DNA of 64,000 nt from Bacteroidota bacterium (GTDB lineage: Bacteria > Bacteroidota > Bacteroidia > Bacteroidales > GCA-2748055), in contig JAHEEC010000007.1 in assembly GCA_024640885.1 (NCBI GenBank), positions 1 through 64,000 of the forward strand. The letters run 5' to 3'. Made by a program: the position numbers and the translations under genes. The notes below the pieces were generated by a model. It searched no databases and was not told where the DNA came from. It worked only from the letters and a program-made list of their open reading frames with translations. This document shows, piece by piece, positions 10,825 to 20,868 of the stretch (the first letter of the stretch is position 1; every line of letters begins with the position of its first letter).

Positions 10825-11454
10825 TCACCGGGGGGTAATCTTGTAGGCGGCCGTAAGGCAGAGCACATTGTGGAAATACCCCCTGTACCTGGCATAGTTC
10901 CACTCCTGGGGTGGGCGAAATGGAAATGCCGAGTAGGTGAACCTGATCCCAACCCCTGTGGTGCCATTGAACCAGTATGCAAGCCCTCCAAATACACTCA
11001 ATCCAAACCGCCGGTTATCCGGATAGTTTGAAGCATTAATGGTCCCGTCCTGGTCTTCATAGGTGACCTTAAGCAGCACCTCCGGTGAGGTCCCCGCCTC
11101 CACCTGGATCCGTTCATCATAAAGGTAATGAACCGATAACGGCAACTCTATGTAGTGGTACCGGCTTCGATAAAGGGTGTAATCGTTGTCCGTTGGACCT
11201 TTATAAACACCCCTGGTCACATATTTTATCTCTGCCTGCCAGTAGATGTCATATTCAATGTACCGGTTCACAAACAGGCCGGTGGTCACGCCCAGTTTAT
11301 TGTATCCGCCATAGGTATCGCCATCCACCTGTGAGGCGGTAATCCCCCCGAAAAACCCCGCATTGAATTGTTGACCGAAGGTGAGGGCAGAGATCAAACA
11401 CAGGGAGCCCACCATGAACAGGGGCCTGCACGAAGCCATGAAACTCCTAATCAT
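10825..11454 (-). CDS. Outer membrane beta-barrel (PorT-like) protein
   Basis: Signal peptide; 'FNAGFFGGITASQVDGDTYGGYNKLGVTTGLFVNRYI' typical of this family. Confidence 0.75.
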   Translation of the reverse strand: MIRSFMASCRPLFMVGSLCLISALTFGQQFNAGFFGGITASQVDGDTYGGYNKLGVTTGLFVNRYIEYDIYWQAEIKYVTRGVYKGPTDNDYTLYRSRYHYIELPLSVHYLYDERIQVEAGTSPEVLLKVTYEDQDGTINASNYPDNRRFGLSVFGGLAYWFNGTTGVGIRFTYSAFPFRPPQEWNYARYRGYFHNVLCLTAAYKITPR

Positions 11455-12133
11455 GAGACAATATTTTAATTAGTTCATACACCCCCGTTCCAGCTTTCTC
11501 CCTGATCACATTGATCCTTGAAAAACCGGGGACCGAAACTTCGTTGGGATCAATGACATAGATGGGTGAGGTATATGGCACATGATTGATCAACCCTGCC
11601 GCAGGATAGACATTCATTGAGGTTCCAATAATCACGAGGATCTCTGCCCTGGAGACAAGTTCCGCTGCCTGTTCAATGGCAGGAACAGCTTCACCGAACC
11701 AAACCACGTGGGGCCTGAGCTGGGACCCTTTTTCGCAAAGGTCTCCCTCTTTCAGTTCCCATCCTTCAATTTCATACACAAGGCCTGGATCCACCGTACT
11801 TCTTGATTTTCGCAGCTCACCATGCAGGTGCATCACATTTTTTGATCCGGCTCGCTCATGCAGGTCATCCACGTTCTGTGTAATGATCTGCACATCAAAA
11901 TCCTTTTCCATTTCCACCAGTGCCAGGTGGCCCTTGTTCGGGCTGGTTTCAAGCAACTGCTTTCTTCTATCGTTATAGAAACGGAGCACCAAGGAGCGAT
12001 CCCGGGCCCACCCTCCCGGACTGGCCACTTCATAGACATCATACTCTTCCCACAGTCCTCCCATTTCGCGAAAGGTCCTCAAGCCACTCTCGGCGCTCAT
12101 TCCTGCACCCGTAAGAACAACAAGCCTCTTCAT
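11447..12133 (-). CDS. NAD-dependent protein deacylase, Sir2 family
   Basis: 'VLTGAGMSAESGLRTFR', 'ITQNVDDLHERAGS', 'LRPHVVWFGE', 'IGTSMNVYPAAGL'. Confidence 0.93.
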   Translation of the reverse strand: MKRLVVLTGAGMSAESGLRTFREMGGLWEEYDVYEVASPGGWARDRSLVLRFYNDRRKQLLETSPNKGHLALVEMEKDFDVQIITQNVDDLHERAGSKNVMHLHGELRKSRSTVDPGLVYEIEGWELKEGDLCEKGSQLRPHVVWFGEAVPAIEQAAELVSRAEILVIIGTSMNVYPAAGLINHVPYTSPIYVIDPNEVSVPGFSRINVIREKAGTGVYELIKILSHD

Positions 12134-12265
12134 GGGTCCACCACGGTCAATGATCGGTTTTCAGGTTCAATTATTGTAAATATAAGATTTTGGCTGAACA
12201 ATTAGTTTCGCTATTTTTAACTGTCCTCATACCAGGTATTTCCTGGCAGATTTTTCAAAGCCTAA

Positions 12266-14239
12266 ATGATTGACCAGCAGACCATAAATCAAATCTTCGA
12301 GACCGCTGACATCGTGGAAGTGATTTCCGATTTCGTCACACTGAAAAAAAGCGGTGCAAATTACAAAGGATTGAGCCCATTCTCCAATGAAAAAACTCCA
12401 TCATTCATGGTTTCTCCGGCCAAGGGGATTTTCAAGGATTTCAGTTCGGGAAAGGGTGGAAATGTGGTCGGATTCCTCATGGAGCATGAAAAGCTCTCCT
12501 ATCCGGAAGCCCTCAGGTACCTGGCGAATAAATACAGTATCCCTGTAGAGGAGAAGGAGCTGACGGCCGATGAGATCCTGCAAAAAAATGAAAGGGAGAG
12601 CCTGATGGCGGTCACCGCTTTTGCGGCAAAGTACTTTCATGACCGGCTCGCTTCAGAAGAAGGTAAAGCCATTGGGTTGAGTTATTTTCGCAAGAGGGGT
12701 ATCCGCGATGATATCATCGGGAAATTTCAGCTGGGATACAGTCCGGAAATGAGAAGCGCCTTCACCACTGAAGCTGGTAAAAATGGCTATAAGACCAGCT
12801 ACCTGGTTAAAACAGGGCTCTCCATCGAGGGCGAGAACAATATTTTTGACCGCTTTGCCGGCAGGGTGATTTTTCCCATACACTCTCTCTCCGGGAATGT
12901 GATCGGTTTCGGGGGACGCACACTTCGAACCGACAAGAATGTGGCCAAATACCTCAATTCACCGGAATCGGACATTTACCACAAAAGCAGGGTATTGTAT
13001 GGTCTGTTCCATGCGAAAAAGGCCATCGTATCACAGGAAGGCTGTTTCCTGGTGGAGGGATATACCGATGTCATTGCCATGCATCAGGCCGGGATCGAAA
13101 ATGTGGTGGCCTCCTCCGGGACGGCACTGACCACAGAACAGATCAGGCTCATTAAGCGCTTTGCCAACAATATTACCATCCTCTATGACGGGGATGAGGC
13201 TGGTATAAAAGCTTCCTTCCGGGGCATCGATATGATCCTGGAAGAAGGAATGAACGTGAAAGTGGTGATGCTGCCCGAAGGTGAAGATCCTGACTCTTAT
13301 TCACAAACACATAGCTCCTCGGAGTTCCTTGATTTCATCCGGGCCAATGAAAAGGATTTCATCTCCTTTAAAACTGAGATCCTTCTGACCGAGGCTCAAC
13401 ATGATCCCGTTAAAAGGGCACAACTGATCACAGATATCGTAAAATCTGTAGCAGTGATCCCGGATGGTATCCTGCGAAGTGTATTTCTGAAAGAGTGCAG
13501 TCTCCAGCTGGACGTCGAAGAACAGGTGCTCTATAACGAGGTAAACAAGATCCGGCAACGGATGCAGGAACAGAAATGGAGAAGAGAACAGCCCGGGGGC
13601 CGGGACCAGAACTTCCAGCGCGTTCCGCGGGAATTCCCCCGGACCACGCTTCCCAGTCAACCCCTGGTCCCGGGGTTTGTAGAGAATATCTTCTCGGAAG
13701 TTGAGGAGCGGGAAATAATCTATTTCCTGTTGAAATTCGGGAACCAGATGCTTCATCTGAGCAGTGAGGATAATGCGGAAATCAGTGTGGCCCATTATAT
13801 TATCCGGGAAATACAGAATGATGAGCTGGAGTTTACCAACCTGGTTTACAAACAGATCTTTGAAGATGTGAAGGATATCATCGAACGCGGGGAAGAGCTG
13901 GCAGAACGGTATTTTATCTATCATGACCATTCCGGGGTGAGGGAATTGTCAGTGGATATATATACCTCCCGGTATGAGTTAAGCAAAGTTTGGAAACGCA
14001 AAGAGGCCTATGTGGAGATGCCGGGGGAAAACCTGGGATTTGAGGTCCCGAAATCACTCCTTTCCTACAAAATGATGGTCATCGAAAAAGCGTTGTCGCA
14101 GCTCAGGAAAGAGCTGGAAGATACTGAAAAGAACAGCGATTTAGAATCCCTTAACCACTTGATCGTAAGGATCCAAAGCCTTGAACAGGTGAAAAGACAA
14201 CTCTCCATTGGATTAGGTGGCCGAACCATCATTCGATGA
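12266..14239 (+). CDS. dnaG: DNA primase
   Basis: 'IVEVISDFVTLKKSGANYKGLSPFSNEKTPSFMVSPAKGIFKDFSSGKGGN' and Toprim 'VEGYTDVIAMHQAG'. Confidence 0.95.
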   Translation: MIDQQTINQIFETADIVEVISDFVTLKKSGANYKGLSPFSNEKTPSFMVSPAKGIFKDFSSGKGGNVVGFLMEHEKLSYPEALRYLANKYSIPVEEKELTADEILQKNERESLMAVTAFAAKYFHDRLASEEGKAIGLSYFRKRGIRDDIIGKFQLGYSPEMRSAFTTEAGKNGYKTSYLVKTGLSIEGENNIFDRFAGRVIFPIHSLSGNVIGFGGRTLRTDKNVAKYLNSPESDIYHKSRVLYGLFHAKKAIVSQEGCFLVEGYTDVIAMHQAGIENVVASSGTALTTEQIRLIKRFANNITILYDGDEAGIKASFRGIDMILEEGMNVKVVMLPEGEDPDSYSQTHSSSEFLDFIRANEKDFISFKTEILLTEAQHDPVKRAQLITDIVKSVAVIPDGILRSVFLKECSLQLDVEEQVLYNEVNKIRQRMQEQKWRREQPGGRDQNFQRVPREFPRTTLPSQPLVPGFVENIFSEVEEREIIYFLLKFGNQMLHLSSEDNAEISVAHYIIREIQNDELEFTNLVYKQIFEDVKDIIERGEELAERYFIYHDHSGVRELSVDIYTSRYELSKVWKRKEAYVEMPGENLGFEVPKSLLSYKMMVIEKALSQLRKELEDTEKNSDLESLNHLIVRIQSLEQVKRQLSIGLGGRTIIR

Positions 14240-14635
14240 TGCCTGCATGGTTTGCCTGCTGACCTGTTGTATCACTTTATGCATCCCTTTGACCAGGCCG
14301 GATTGAATGGAATGATAATCAATTATTTCCCGGTGTTGATACTGGATGACCAGGTTCAACCTCACATTGAGTGACTCCAGGCCGGGATAAAAATGTTTCT
14401 TATTCAGCCGGTAAGCCTCCCTTATCCTTCTCTTTAAAAGATTCCGGTCAACTGCTCTTTTAAACAGCCTTTTAGGAACCGAGATGACAACGCATACCGG
14501 ATAAGCAGCTGCATCCGATTGGTTATAAATTATTCTGAAGGGGTGAGATACCACGCTCCTTCCCGACTGAAAGAGTGAGGAGATGGTTTTCGCCCCGGAG
14601 AGTCGCTCTCCCTTTTGAAAAGAAAATTCAGACAT
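14213..14635 (-). CDS. rnpA: Ribonuclease P protein component
   Basis: 'FRIIYNQSD...VVISVPKRLFKRAVDRNLLKRRIREAYRLNK' RnpA signature. Confidence 0.93.
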   Translation of the reverse strand: MSEFSFQKGERLSGAKTISSLFQSGRSVVSHPFRIIYNQSDAAAYPVCVVISVPKRLFKRAVDRNLLKRRIREAYRLNKKHFYPGLESLNVRLNLVIQYQHREIIDYHSIQSGLVKGMHKVIQQVSRQTMQASSNDGSAT

Positions 14636-14660
14636 AAAAAAAGGGGGGATTGCTCCCCCC
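14636..14660 (-). terminator. Intrinsic terminator/attenuator between hemD and rnpA
   Basis: Minus strand GGGGGGA-GCAA-TCCCCCC then seven T's immediately followed by the rnpA ATG. Confidence 0.75.
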
Positions 14661-14681
14661 TCAAGTTAGTAATATTTTACA

Positions 14682-15467
14682 TCAAGGTTTGCCGTTCACT
14701 TTATTATAATCCTTGATAAAGTTCTCCAGGGCCATGGTCATGGAGGGAGCCTGTGGCTGAGGTGCGGTAATGTCCAGCCTGAGCCCAGCTTCCTCTGCGG
14801 CTTTGGCGGTTTTAGCTCCGAATGAAGCTATTTTTGTGTCATTCTGTTTGAAATTTGGAAAATTCTGAAATAGTGACTTGATGCCTGATGGACTGTAGAA
14901 TACCAGGATATCATAGTTCACATCGGCAAGGTCAGAGAGGTCGCTGCACTCGGTCCTGTAAAGCACCGCCTTTGAAAACTTAAAATTGTGCTTCTTCAGC
15001 AAGGCGGGAATTTCCTCCTTGTGTGCAGCAGAAAGTGGCACAAGGAACAATTCGTCCTTATGTTTATTCATGATGTCAATGAGGTCCTGCATCTGACCGT
15101 TTCCATAAAAGATCTTCCTTTTACGATAGACAATGTACTTCTGAAGATAGTAAGCGGTGGCCTCTGAAACACAGAAATACTTCATGGTATCCGGGATGCT
15201 GGTCCGGGTCTCTTCGGCCATCCTGAAATAATGATCAATGGATGTTTTGCTGTTAAAAATGACAGCGGAATGAGAACCGATATCGACTTTCTCCTGCCTA
15301 AAATCTCTAGCAGTAACGCCTTCCACATGAATAAACGGTCTGAAATCAATCTTCAGATTGTGTTTACTCGCTAGATCAAAATAGGGGGATTTATTATTCT
15401 CAGGCTCCGGCTGAGAAACAAGAATCTTCCTTATTCTTCCCATATACGTTCCTTTGATTAGACTCAT
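14682..15467 (-). CDS. hemD: Uroporphyrinogen-III synthase
   Basis: 'ILVSQPEPENNKSPYFDLASKHNLKIDFRPFIHVEG', 'VFYSPSGIKSLFQNF', 'IASFGAKTAKAAEEAGL'. Start overlaps the upstream stop (ATGA). Confidence 0.85.
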   Translation of the reverse strand: MSLIKGTYMGRIRKILVSQPEPENNKSPYFDLASKHNLKIDFRPFIHVEGVTARDFRQEKVDIGSHSAVIFNSKTSIDHYFRMAEETRTSIPDTMKYFCVSEATAYYLQKYIVYRKRKIFYGNGQMQDLIDIMNKHKDELFLVPLSAAHKEEIPALLKKHNFKFSKAVLYRTECSDLSDLADVNYDILVFYSPSGIKSLFQNFPNFKQNDTKIASFGAKTAKAAEEAGLRLDITAPQPQAPSMTMALENFIKDYNKVNGKP

Positions 15468-16258
15468 TTAAGGGTTCCTTCTAACCACTTGTAAAATAAT
15501 GCAAGAGGTGTTATTTCAAGGGCCCAAAGATACAAAAACATATAGAATATTGAAACACCTTTCTTGAAGGAAAATACCACACCCCTGATTATACGCAACA
15601 ATATTCCCAGAGCAAGCGCTACCAGGGTTATCCAGAAAAACGCCCGCTGGATCGTTCCGGTGGTGAAGACCATCAGGAGAAGCAGCGGAAGCATGGCCAT
15701 TCCCATTAATTTGTTAAAAATAAAAGCATTATATAAATATTCCCTGAAGATCCTGAGCCGGTTAAAAAGAAATCCTGTAAGATTCAGCACTACGATCCTG
15801 CCGAAAAAAAGACCAACCAGCAAGGCAAGGTTAAAAAAGTAAAGAGGTGCTCCTTCCTGCCCGTAAGGCGTTTGCGCAAGTCCCCGCTCCATATAACTCA
15901 GCAGGAATGCGATACTCAGGAAATAAAGCATATAAAGAATGTTGTCCAATTGCTTTTGCAGTACGCTGTTATCTTTAAACATCCGGGAGGCCACCTGGAA
16001 GTTGGCAGATGCCTGCACGGTCTGGGTAAGGATGTTCCCGTAATAGAGCTTGATCCAGGCGAAAAATCCAAGCAGAATAAAAAGGTAAATAAAGAACCAG
16101 GCGGGATTGCCTGTTTGCACTTTTGGCAACCAGCCCATCGCGCCTTCTGCGGAGCCAATGTTATTTGCAAGAGTGGACAGGTCAAAAACAGGCACGGGGT
16201 TCCTCAAGGTATCCAGGGCAACCGGTGGGGGTATGAGGACAAGATCCTGACCTGACAT
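15464..16258 (-). CDS. DUF4271 domain-containing membrane protein
   Basis: Polytopic; sits immediately upstream of hemD as is common in Bacteroidota. Confidence 0.7.
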   Translation of the reverse strand: MSGQDLVLIPPPVALDTLRNPVPVFDLSTLANNIGSAEGAMGWLPKVQTGNPAWFFIYLFILLGFFAWIKLYYGNILTQTVQASANFQVASRMFKDNSVLQKQLDNILYMLYFLSIAFLLSYMERGLAQTPYGQEGAPLYFFNLALLVGLFFGRIVVLNLTGFLFNRLRIFREYLYNAFIFNKLMGMAMLPLLLLMVFTTGTIQRAFFWITLVALALGILLRIIRGVVFSFKKGVSIFYMFLYLWALEITPLALFYKWLEGTLK

Positions 16259-16276
16259 TTGTAATAAATTTGATCA

Positions 16277-16284
16277 CAAATATA
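16277..16284 (-). promoter_or_regulatory. Putative -7 box TATATTTG for DUF4271-hemD-rnpA
   Basis: CAAATATA on plus strand ~20 nt upstream of the DUF4271 ATG. Confidence 0.45.
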
Positions 16285-16388
16285 CACATCGCTCTATCTT
16301 AAAAAAAGTTAATAGTTGGAGATAATTGAATTCTTTGTAGTTCCTTTATACCTTGAATCGATCGCTCTTGATCATCAATAAATTGACC

Positions 16389-18077
16389 ATGAAAAGGACA
16401 AATCGCAATATCGTACTGGGCGGAGTGCTCATCATCGCATTGAGTGTGGGATTTACCACCATCGGGAACAAGGACATGGAGCTGGTAAAAAACCTGGATA
16501 TCTACTATACCCTCTTCAGGGAACTCAACATGTTTTACGTGGATGAAACCGATCCTGAAAAACTGGTAACCACCAGCATTGATGCCATGCTCGCCTCACT
16601 TGATCCTTATACCACCTACATTCCCGAATCAGACATGGACGATTTTCAGTTCCAGACCACCGGGGAATACGGTGGAATCGGATCACTCATACGCAGATCC
16701 GGGGATTATGTGATCATCGCCGATCCTTATGAAGGATTTCCTGCCGCCAAATCGGGGATCCGTGCAGGTGATAAGATCCTTAAGGTAAATGGCTCCTCCA
16801 CCGAAAATATGGCCATCGAATCGGTGAGTGATAAGCTGAAGGGGAAGCCAGGCACTGAACTTAAATTGACCATTGAAAGGTATGGGGAGGAGAAAATTCT
16901 TGATTTTACGCTGATAAGGGAGCAGATCTCCATTCGCAATGTTCCGTATTACGGCATGATCGATGCACAGACCGGTTATATCCGTTTATCGAATTTCACA
17001 ACCGGTGCGGGCAAGGAGGTGGAAAATGCAGTGCTTGCATTGAAAGAAAATCACGGGATGAAATCCCTGGTGCTGGACCTGCGATCCAATCCCGGTGGAT
17101 TATTAATTGAAGCCGTTCGGATCTGTAATCTATTCGTGCCAAAGGGCGAGTTGATTGTGAGTACCAGGGGAAAGGTAAAACAATGGGATTCTGATTATAT
17201 GACCCAGCAGCAGGCCGTGGACACCCAGATGCCACTGGTCGTTCTCATAAACAGCGGTTCTGCTTCAGCCTCTGAAATCGTTGCGGGGGCTTTACAGGAC
17301 CTGGACCGTGCGGTGATCGTCGGTCAGAGAACTTTTGGAAAAGGCCTGGTGCAGACTTCCAGACCCCTTAAATACAATGCCCAGCTCAAGGTGACCACTG
17401 CTAAATATTATATCCCCAGTGGACGTTGCATCCAGGCGCTCGATTACACCCATCGCAATGAGGACGGCAGCGTGGGGGTGATCCCGGACTCCCTCATTTC
17501 GGAATACAAGACCAGGAACGGCAGATTGGTTTACGACGGTGGCGGTATCCAGCCAGATTTCGAAGTGGTTCCTGAGACGCTGTCGGAAATTGCCCTCCAG
17601 CTTTATACCCAGAATATGTTATTCGATTTTGCCACCCGTTACAGGGCTTCACATAATGAAATTTCAGCCGCTGGAGTATTCTCATTGTCAATTGATGAAT
17701 ACAATTCATTTAAAGCTTTTGTTGAAAAACAGGGTTTCGAATTTAAAACGGCAAGTGAGCAGGCTTTCGAGGAGCTTGTGACCACCGCAAAACATGAAAA
17801 ATATTATGATCTGGCCACCGACGAATTCGCTTCACTGGAGCAAATGCTGTCTCACAATAACCTGAAAGACCTGGAGACTTTCCAGGATGAGATCAGGCAG
17901 CTTCTTACAGAGGAGATTGTAAACCGTTACTATTACCACGCAGGCAGGATCCTTTCCCAGATACAGGATGACAAACAGCTGGAAAAAGCCAAGACGGTGA
18001 TCCGGGAGCCTTCCCTTGTGAAAGAGGTACTTTCGGGTGAGCAGGGTGATCTCGCTGTTGCAGCAGTCTACCCTTGA
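16389..18077 (+). CDS. S41 family C-terminal processing peptidase
   Basis: PDZ plus 'LVLDLRSNPGGLLIEAV...VVLINSGSASASEIVAGALQDLDRAVIVGQRTFGKGLVQ'. Confidence 0.93.
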   Translation: MKRTNRNIVLGGVLIIALSVGFTTIGNKDMELVKNLDIYYTLFRELNMFYVDETDPEKLVTTSIDAMLASLDPYTTYIPESDMDDFQFQTTGEYGGIGSLIRRSGDYVIIADPYEGFPAAKSGIRAGDKILKVNGSSTENMAIESVSDKLKGKPGTELKLTIERYGEEKILDFTLIREQISIRNVPYYGMIDAQTGYIRLSNFTTGAGKEVENAVLALKENHGMKSLVLDLRSNPGGLLIEAVRICNLFVPKGELIVSTRGKVKQWDSDYMTQQQAVDTQMPLVVLINSGSASASEIVAGALQDLDRAVIVGQRTFGKGLVQTSRPLKYNAQLKVTTAKYYIPSGRCIQALDYTHRNEDGSVGVIPDSLISEYKTRNGRLVYDGGGIQPDFEVVPETLSEIALQLYTQNMLFDFATRYRASHNEISAAGVFSLSIDEYNSFKAFVEKQGFEFKTASEQAFEELVTTAKHEKYYDLATDEFASLEQMLSHNNLKDLETFQDEIRQLLTEEIVNRYYYHAGRILSQIQDDKQLEKAKTVIREPSLVKEVLSGEQGDLAVAAVYP

Positions 18078-18078
18078 A

Positions 18079-20862
18079 TTAGTGGGCCTCCAGCCAGTTG
18101 GCCCCTTCACCCATATCCACTGTCAGGGGTACGCGAAGGGTAACTGCATTTTCCATCTTCTCCCTGACGATCAGCCTTACCCTGTCCAATTCTTCAGGGT
18201 AGACGTCGAAATTCAATTCATCATGCACCTGCAGGATCATAAAGGATTTTAATCGTTCAGCGTCGAAAGCTGCCTGGATGTCCACCATGGCAATCTTTAT
18301 GACATCTGCCGCCGAACCCTGAATGGGTGAATTGATGGCGTTCCGTTCTGCATTGCCCCGGACCACTGCATTCCTGGATAGAATATCGGGAAGGACCCTG
18401 CGGCGCCCGTACATGGTTTCCACATAACCCTTTTCCCGCGCCATTCTAATGCATTGATCCATATATTCCCTGACCCCGGGATAGGTCTCAAAATAGCCGT
18501 CAATGAACTGACGCGCCTCTGATCTTGAAATATGCATCCGTTGGGATAATCCAAATGCCGAGATCCCGTAGATGATCCCGAAATTGGCCGTTTTTGCGTT
18601 GCTGCGCATCTCCCGGGTCACTGCATCCCGTCCGACCTTATAAATACTGGCCGCAGTGGCCGCATGGATATCTTCATCATTGACAAATGCTTCTATCATC
18701 TGCCCGTCACCGCTGAGGTGGGCCATAATACGGAGTTCTATCTGGGAATAGTCAGCGGAAAAGAAAATATTATTTTTCTCTCCCGGGATAAAAGCACGTC
18801 TAATCTCCCTGCCCCTTTCTTCCCGAATCGGGATATTTTGAAGGTTTGGATTGATGGAAGATAATCTACCGGTGGTAACCAGGGCCTGGTTGAAGGAGGT
18901 GTGAATTCTGCCAGTTCTCTTATTCTCAAGTTTTGGAAGTGCCTCTACATAGGTGGAGAGGAGTTTTCGTAATGACCTGTAGTCCAGCACCTTTTCAACT
19001 ACAGGGTGCCTCTCTTTTAATTGAAGCAGAACCTCCTCCCCCGTAGCATATTGCTTCGTTTTGGTTTTTCTCGGATCGGTTGCGATCTTCAGTTTTTCAA
19101 AAAGAATTTCCCCCAGTTGTTTGGGGGAGCTAATGTTAAATTCGGTCCCGGCCGCTTTATATATTTCTCCCTCCAGTAAAATAATGTCACTTCTTAATGC
19201 ATCAGCGAAAGTCTTCAATGACTCCACATCCAGTTTAACCCCGTGATGTTCCATTTCCATCAGCACCGGAATCAGTGGCATTTCAATCCGCTCCGCCAGT
19301 TTATCGAAACCGTTTTCCTTCAGGAGTCTTTTAAGGATCACAGCTACCTGGAGGGTAACGTCTGCATCCTCTCCAGCATACTCCCGGGCCTTTTCAACGT
19401 CCACGGACCTGAAAGAGTTTTGTCTGTTCCCCTTTTTTCCAATCAGATCCTCGATCTGAACCATGGAGTAATCAAGGTATTGTTCGGCCAGTACATTTAA
19501 ATTGTGCCGTTTCTCCGGCTCCAAAAGGAAATGTGCAATCATTGTATCAAATAACTTCCCTTTCACATCTAATTCATAATTCTTTAAGATGTGCAAATCG
19601 TATTTCAGATTCTGACCGGTTTTTTCGATTTTCTCGTCAGAGAAGGGAGCTGACAGGGCGCTGATCCACTTTTTCGCCTCCAACCGGTCATCCCCGAATG
19701 CCACATAGGTGGCCTTAAATGGTTCCCAGCTAAAAGCGATTCCCACCAGCTCTGCTTCAAGGACATCCAGTCCTGTGGTCTCGGTATCAAAGCAAAATGA
19801 ATCAAGTCCGGATAATTTTTCAGCCAGGGCCTTTACCCCTGCAAGATCATTCACCAGTTCATAGTGATGTTCAACCGTTTCAATGGTCCGGCGTGCGCGG
19901 CTATCTGACTCCGGGGTCACCACTACGGGTCCCCCGAAAAGAGTTCCCTGGTTGGCCGGTTCAACAGGCGTTGCGGGTGGAGCGGCATCACCAAGGATCC
20001 TCTGGGAAAGATTCCTGAATTCCAGTTCCCTGAACAGCTCCTCGAGGGCAGCTCGGTTGATCGTTCTCCTCTCCAGTTCACCAGTGGTCTGATGGACAGG
20101 GACTTCCAGTGAAATGGTTGCCAGGGCCTTTGAGAGAATTACCTGCTCGTGGGAGGTTTCCAGGTTCTCTTTTACTTTTCCCCTGACCTGTTCAATGTGT
20201 TCGTATACACCCTCCACTGAATGAAATTCCCCAATCAGTTTTTTCGCTGTTTTTTCACCAATCCCACGGGCACCAGGTATGTTGTCTGAAGCATCTCCCA
20301 TCAGGGCAAGGATATCGATCACCTGGAGGGGTTGTTCCACGAGGAACTTTTCTTTCACCTCATCAGGGCCCAGAATTTCGGGCGGATTCCCGCCCCTGCC
20401 CGGCTTATACATAAAAATATGGTTCGAAACCAGCTGGGCAAAATCCTTATCAGGGGTCATCATGTAAACCGTATATCCCTCTTTTTCAGCATTTTTAGCC
20501 ATTGTCCCAATCACATCATCCGCTTCAAATCCCGCCTCTTCCACTATTTGGATATTGAATCCTTCAATGAGCTTTTTGATGTAGGGCACAGACAATTTAA
20601 TATCCTCGGGGGTGCTCTCCCGGTTGGCCTTATATTCTGAATACATCTCGTTCCGGAAGGTCGGGCCCGGTGGGTCAAATACCACTGCGATATGGGTCGG
20701 ATTCTCCTTGCGAAGCACTTCATCCAGTGCCAGCGCAAATCCAAAAACCGTGGAGGTCGGTAACCCTTTGGAATTTGTCATCGGATTTGAAATGAATGCA
20801 TAGTATGCCCTGAAAATGAGCGCATAAGCATCCAAGAGAAAAAGTTTCTTTTCCTGATTCAT
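18079..20862 (-). CDS. polA: DNA polymerase I
   Basis: 5' nuclease domain, 'FCFDTETTGLD' 3'-5' exonuclease, 'SADYSQIELRIMAHLSGD' and 'LQVHDELNFDV' polymerase motifs. Confidence 0.97.
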   Translation of the reverse strand: MNQEKKLFLLDAYALIFRAYYAFISNPMTNSKGLPTSTVFGFALALDEVLRKENPTHIAVVFDPPGPTFRNEMYSEYKANRESTPEDIKLSVPYIKKLIEGFNIQIVEEAGFEADDVIGTMAKNAEKEGYTVYMMTPDKDFAQLVSNHIFMYKPGRGGNPPEILGPDEVKEKFLVEQPLQVIDILALMGDASDNIPGARGIGEKTAKKLIGEFHSVEGVYEHIEQVRGKVKENLETSHEQVILSKALATISLEVPVHQTTGELERRTINRAALEELFRELEFRNLSQRILGDAAPPATPVEPANQGTLFGGPVVVTPESDSRARRTIETVEHHYELVNDLAGVKALAEKLSGLDSFCFDTETTGLDVLEAELVGIAFSWEPFKATYVAFGDDRLEAKKWISALSAPFSDEKIEKTGQNLKYDLHILKNYELDVKGKLFDTMIAHFLLEPEKRHNLNVLAEQYLDYSMVQIEDLIGKKGNRQNSFRSVDVEKAREYAGEDADVTLQVAVILKRLLKENGFDKLAERIEMPLIPVLMEMEHHGVKLDVESLKTFADALRSDIILLEGEIYKAAGTEFNISSPKQLGEILFEKLKIATDPRKTKTKQYATGEEVLLQLKERHPVVEKVLDYRSLRKLLSTYVEALPKLENKRTGRIHTSFNQALVTTGRLSSINPNLQNIPIREERGREIRRAFIPGEKNNIFFSADYSQIELRIMAHLSGDGQMIEAFVNDEDIHAATAASIYKVGRDAVTREMRSNAKTANFGIIYGISAFGLSQRMHISRSEARQFIDGYFETYPGVREYMDQCIRMAREKGYVETMYGRRRVLPDILSRNAVVRGNAERNAINSPIQGSAADVIKIAMVDIQAAFDAERLKSFMILQVHDELNFDVYPEELDRVRLIVREKMENAVTLRVPLTVDMGEGANWLEAH

Positions 20863-20868
20863 ACAGTA

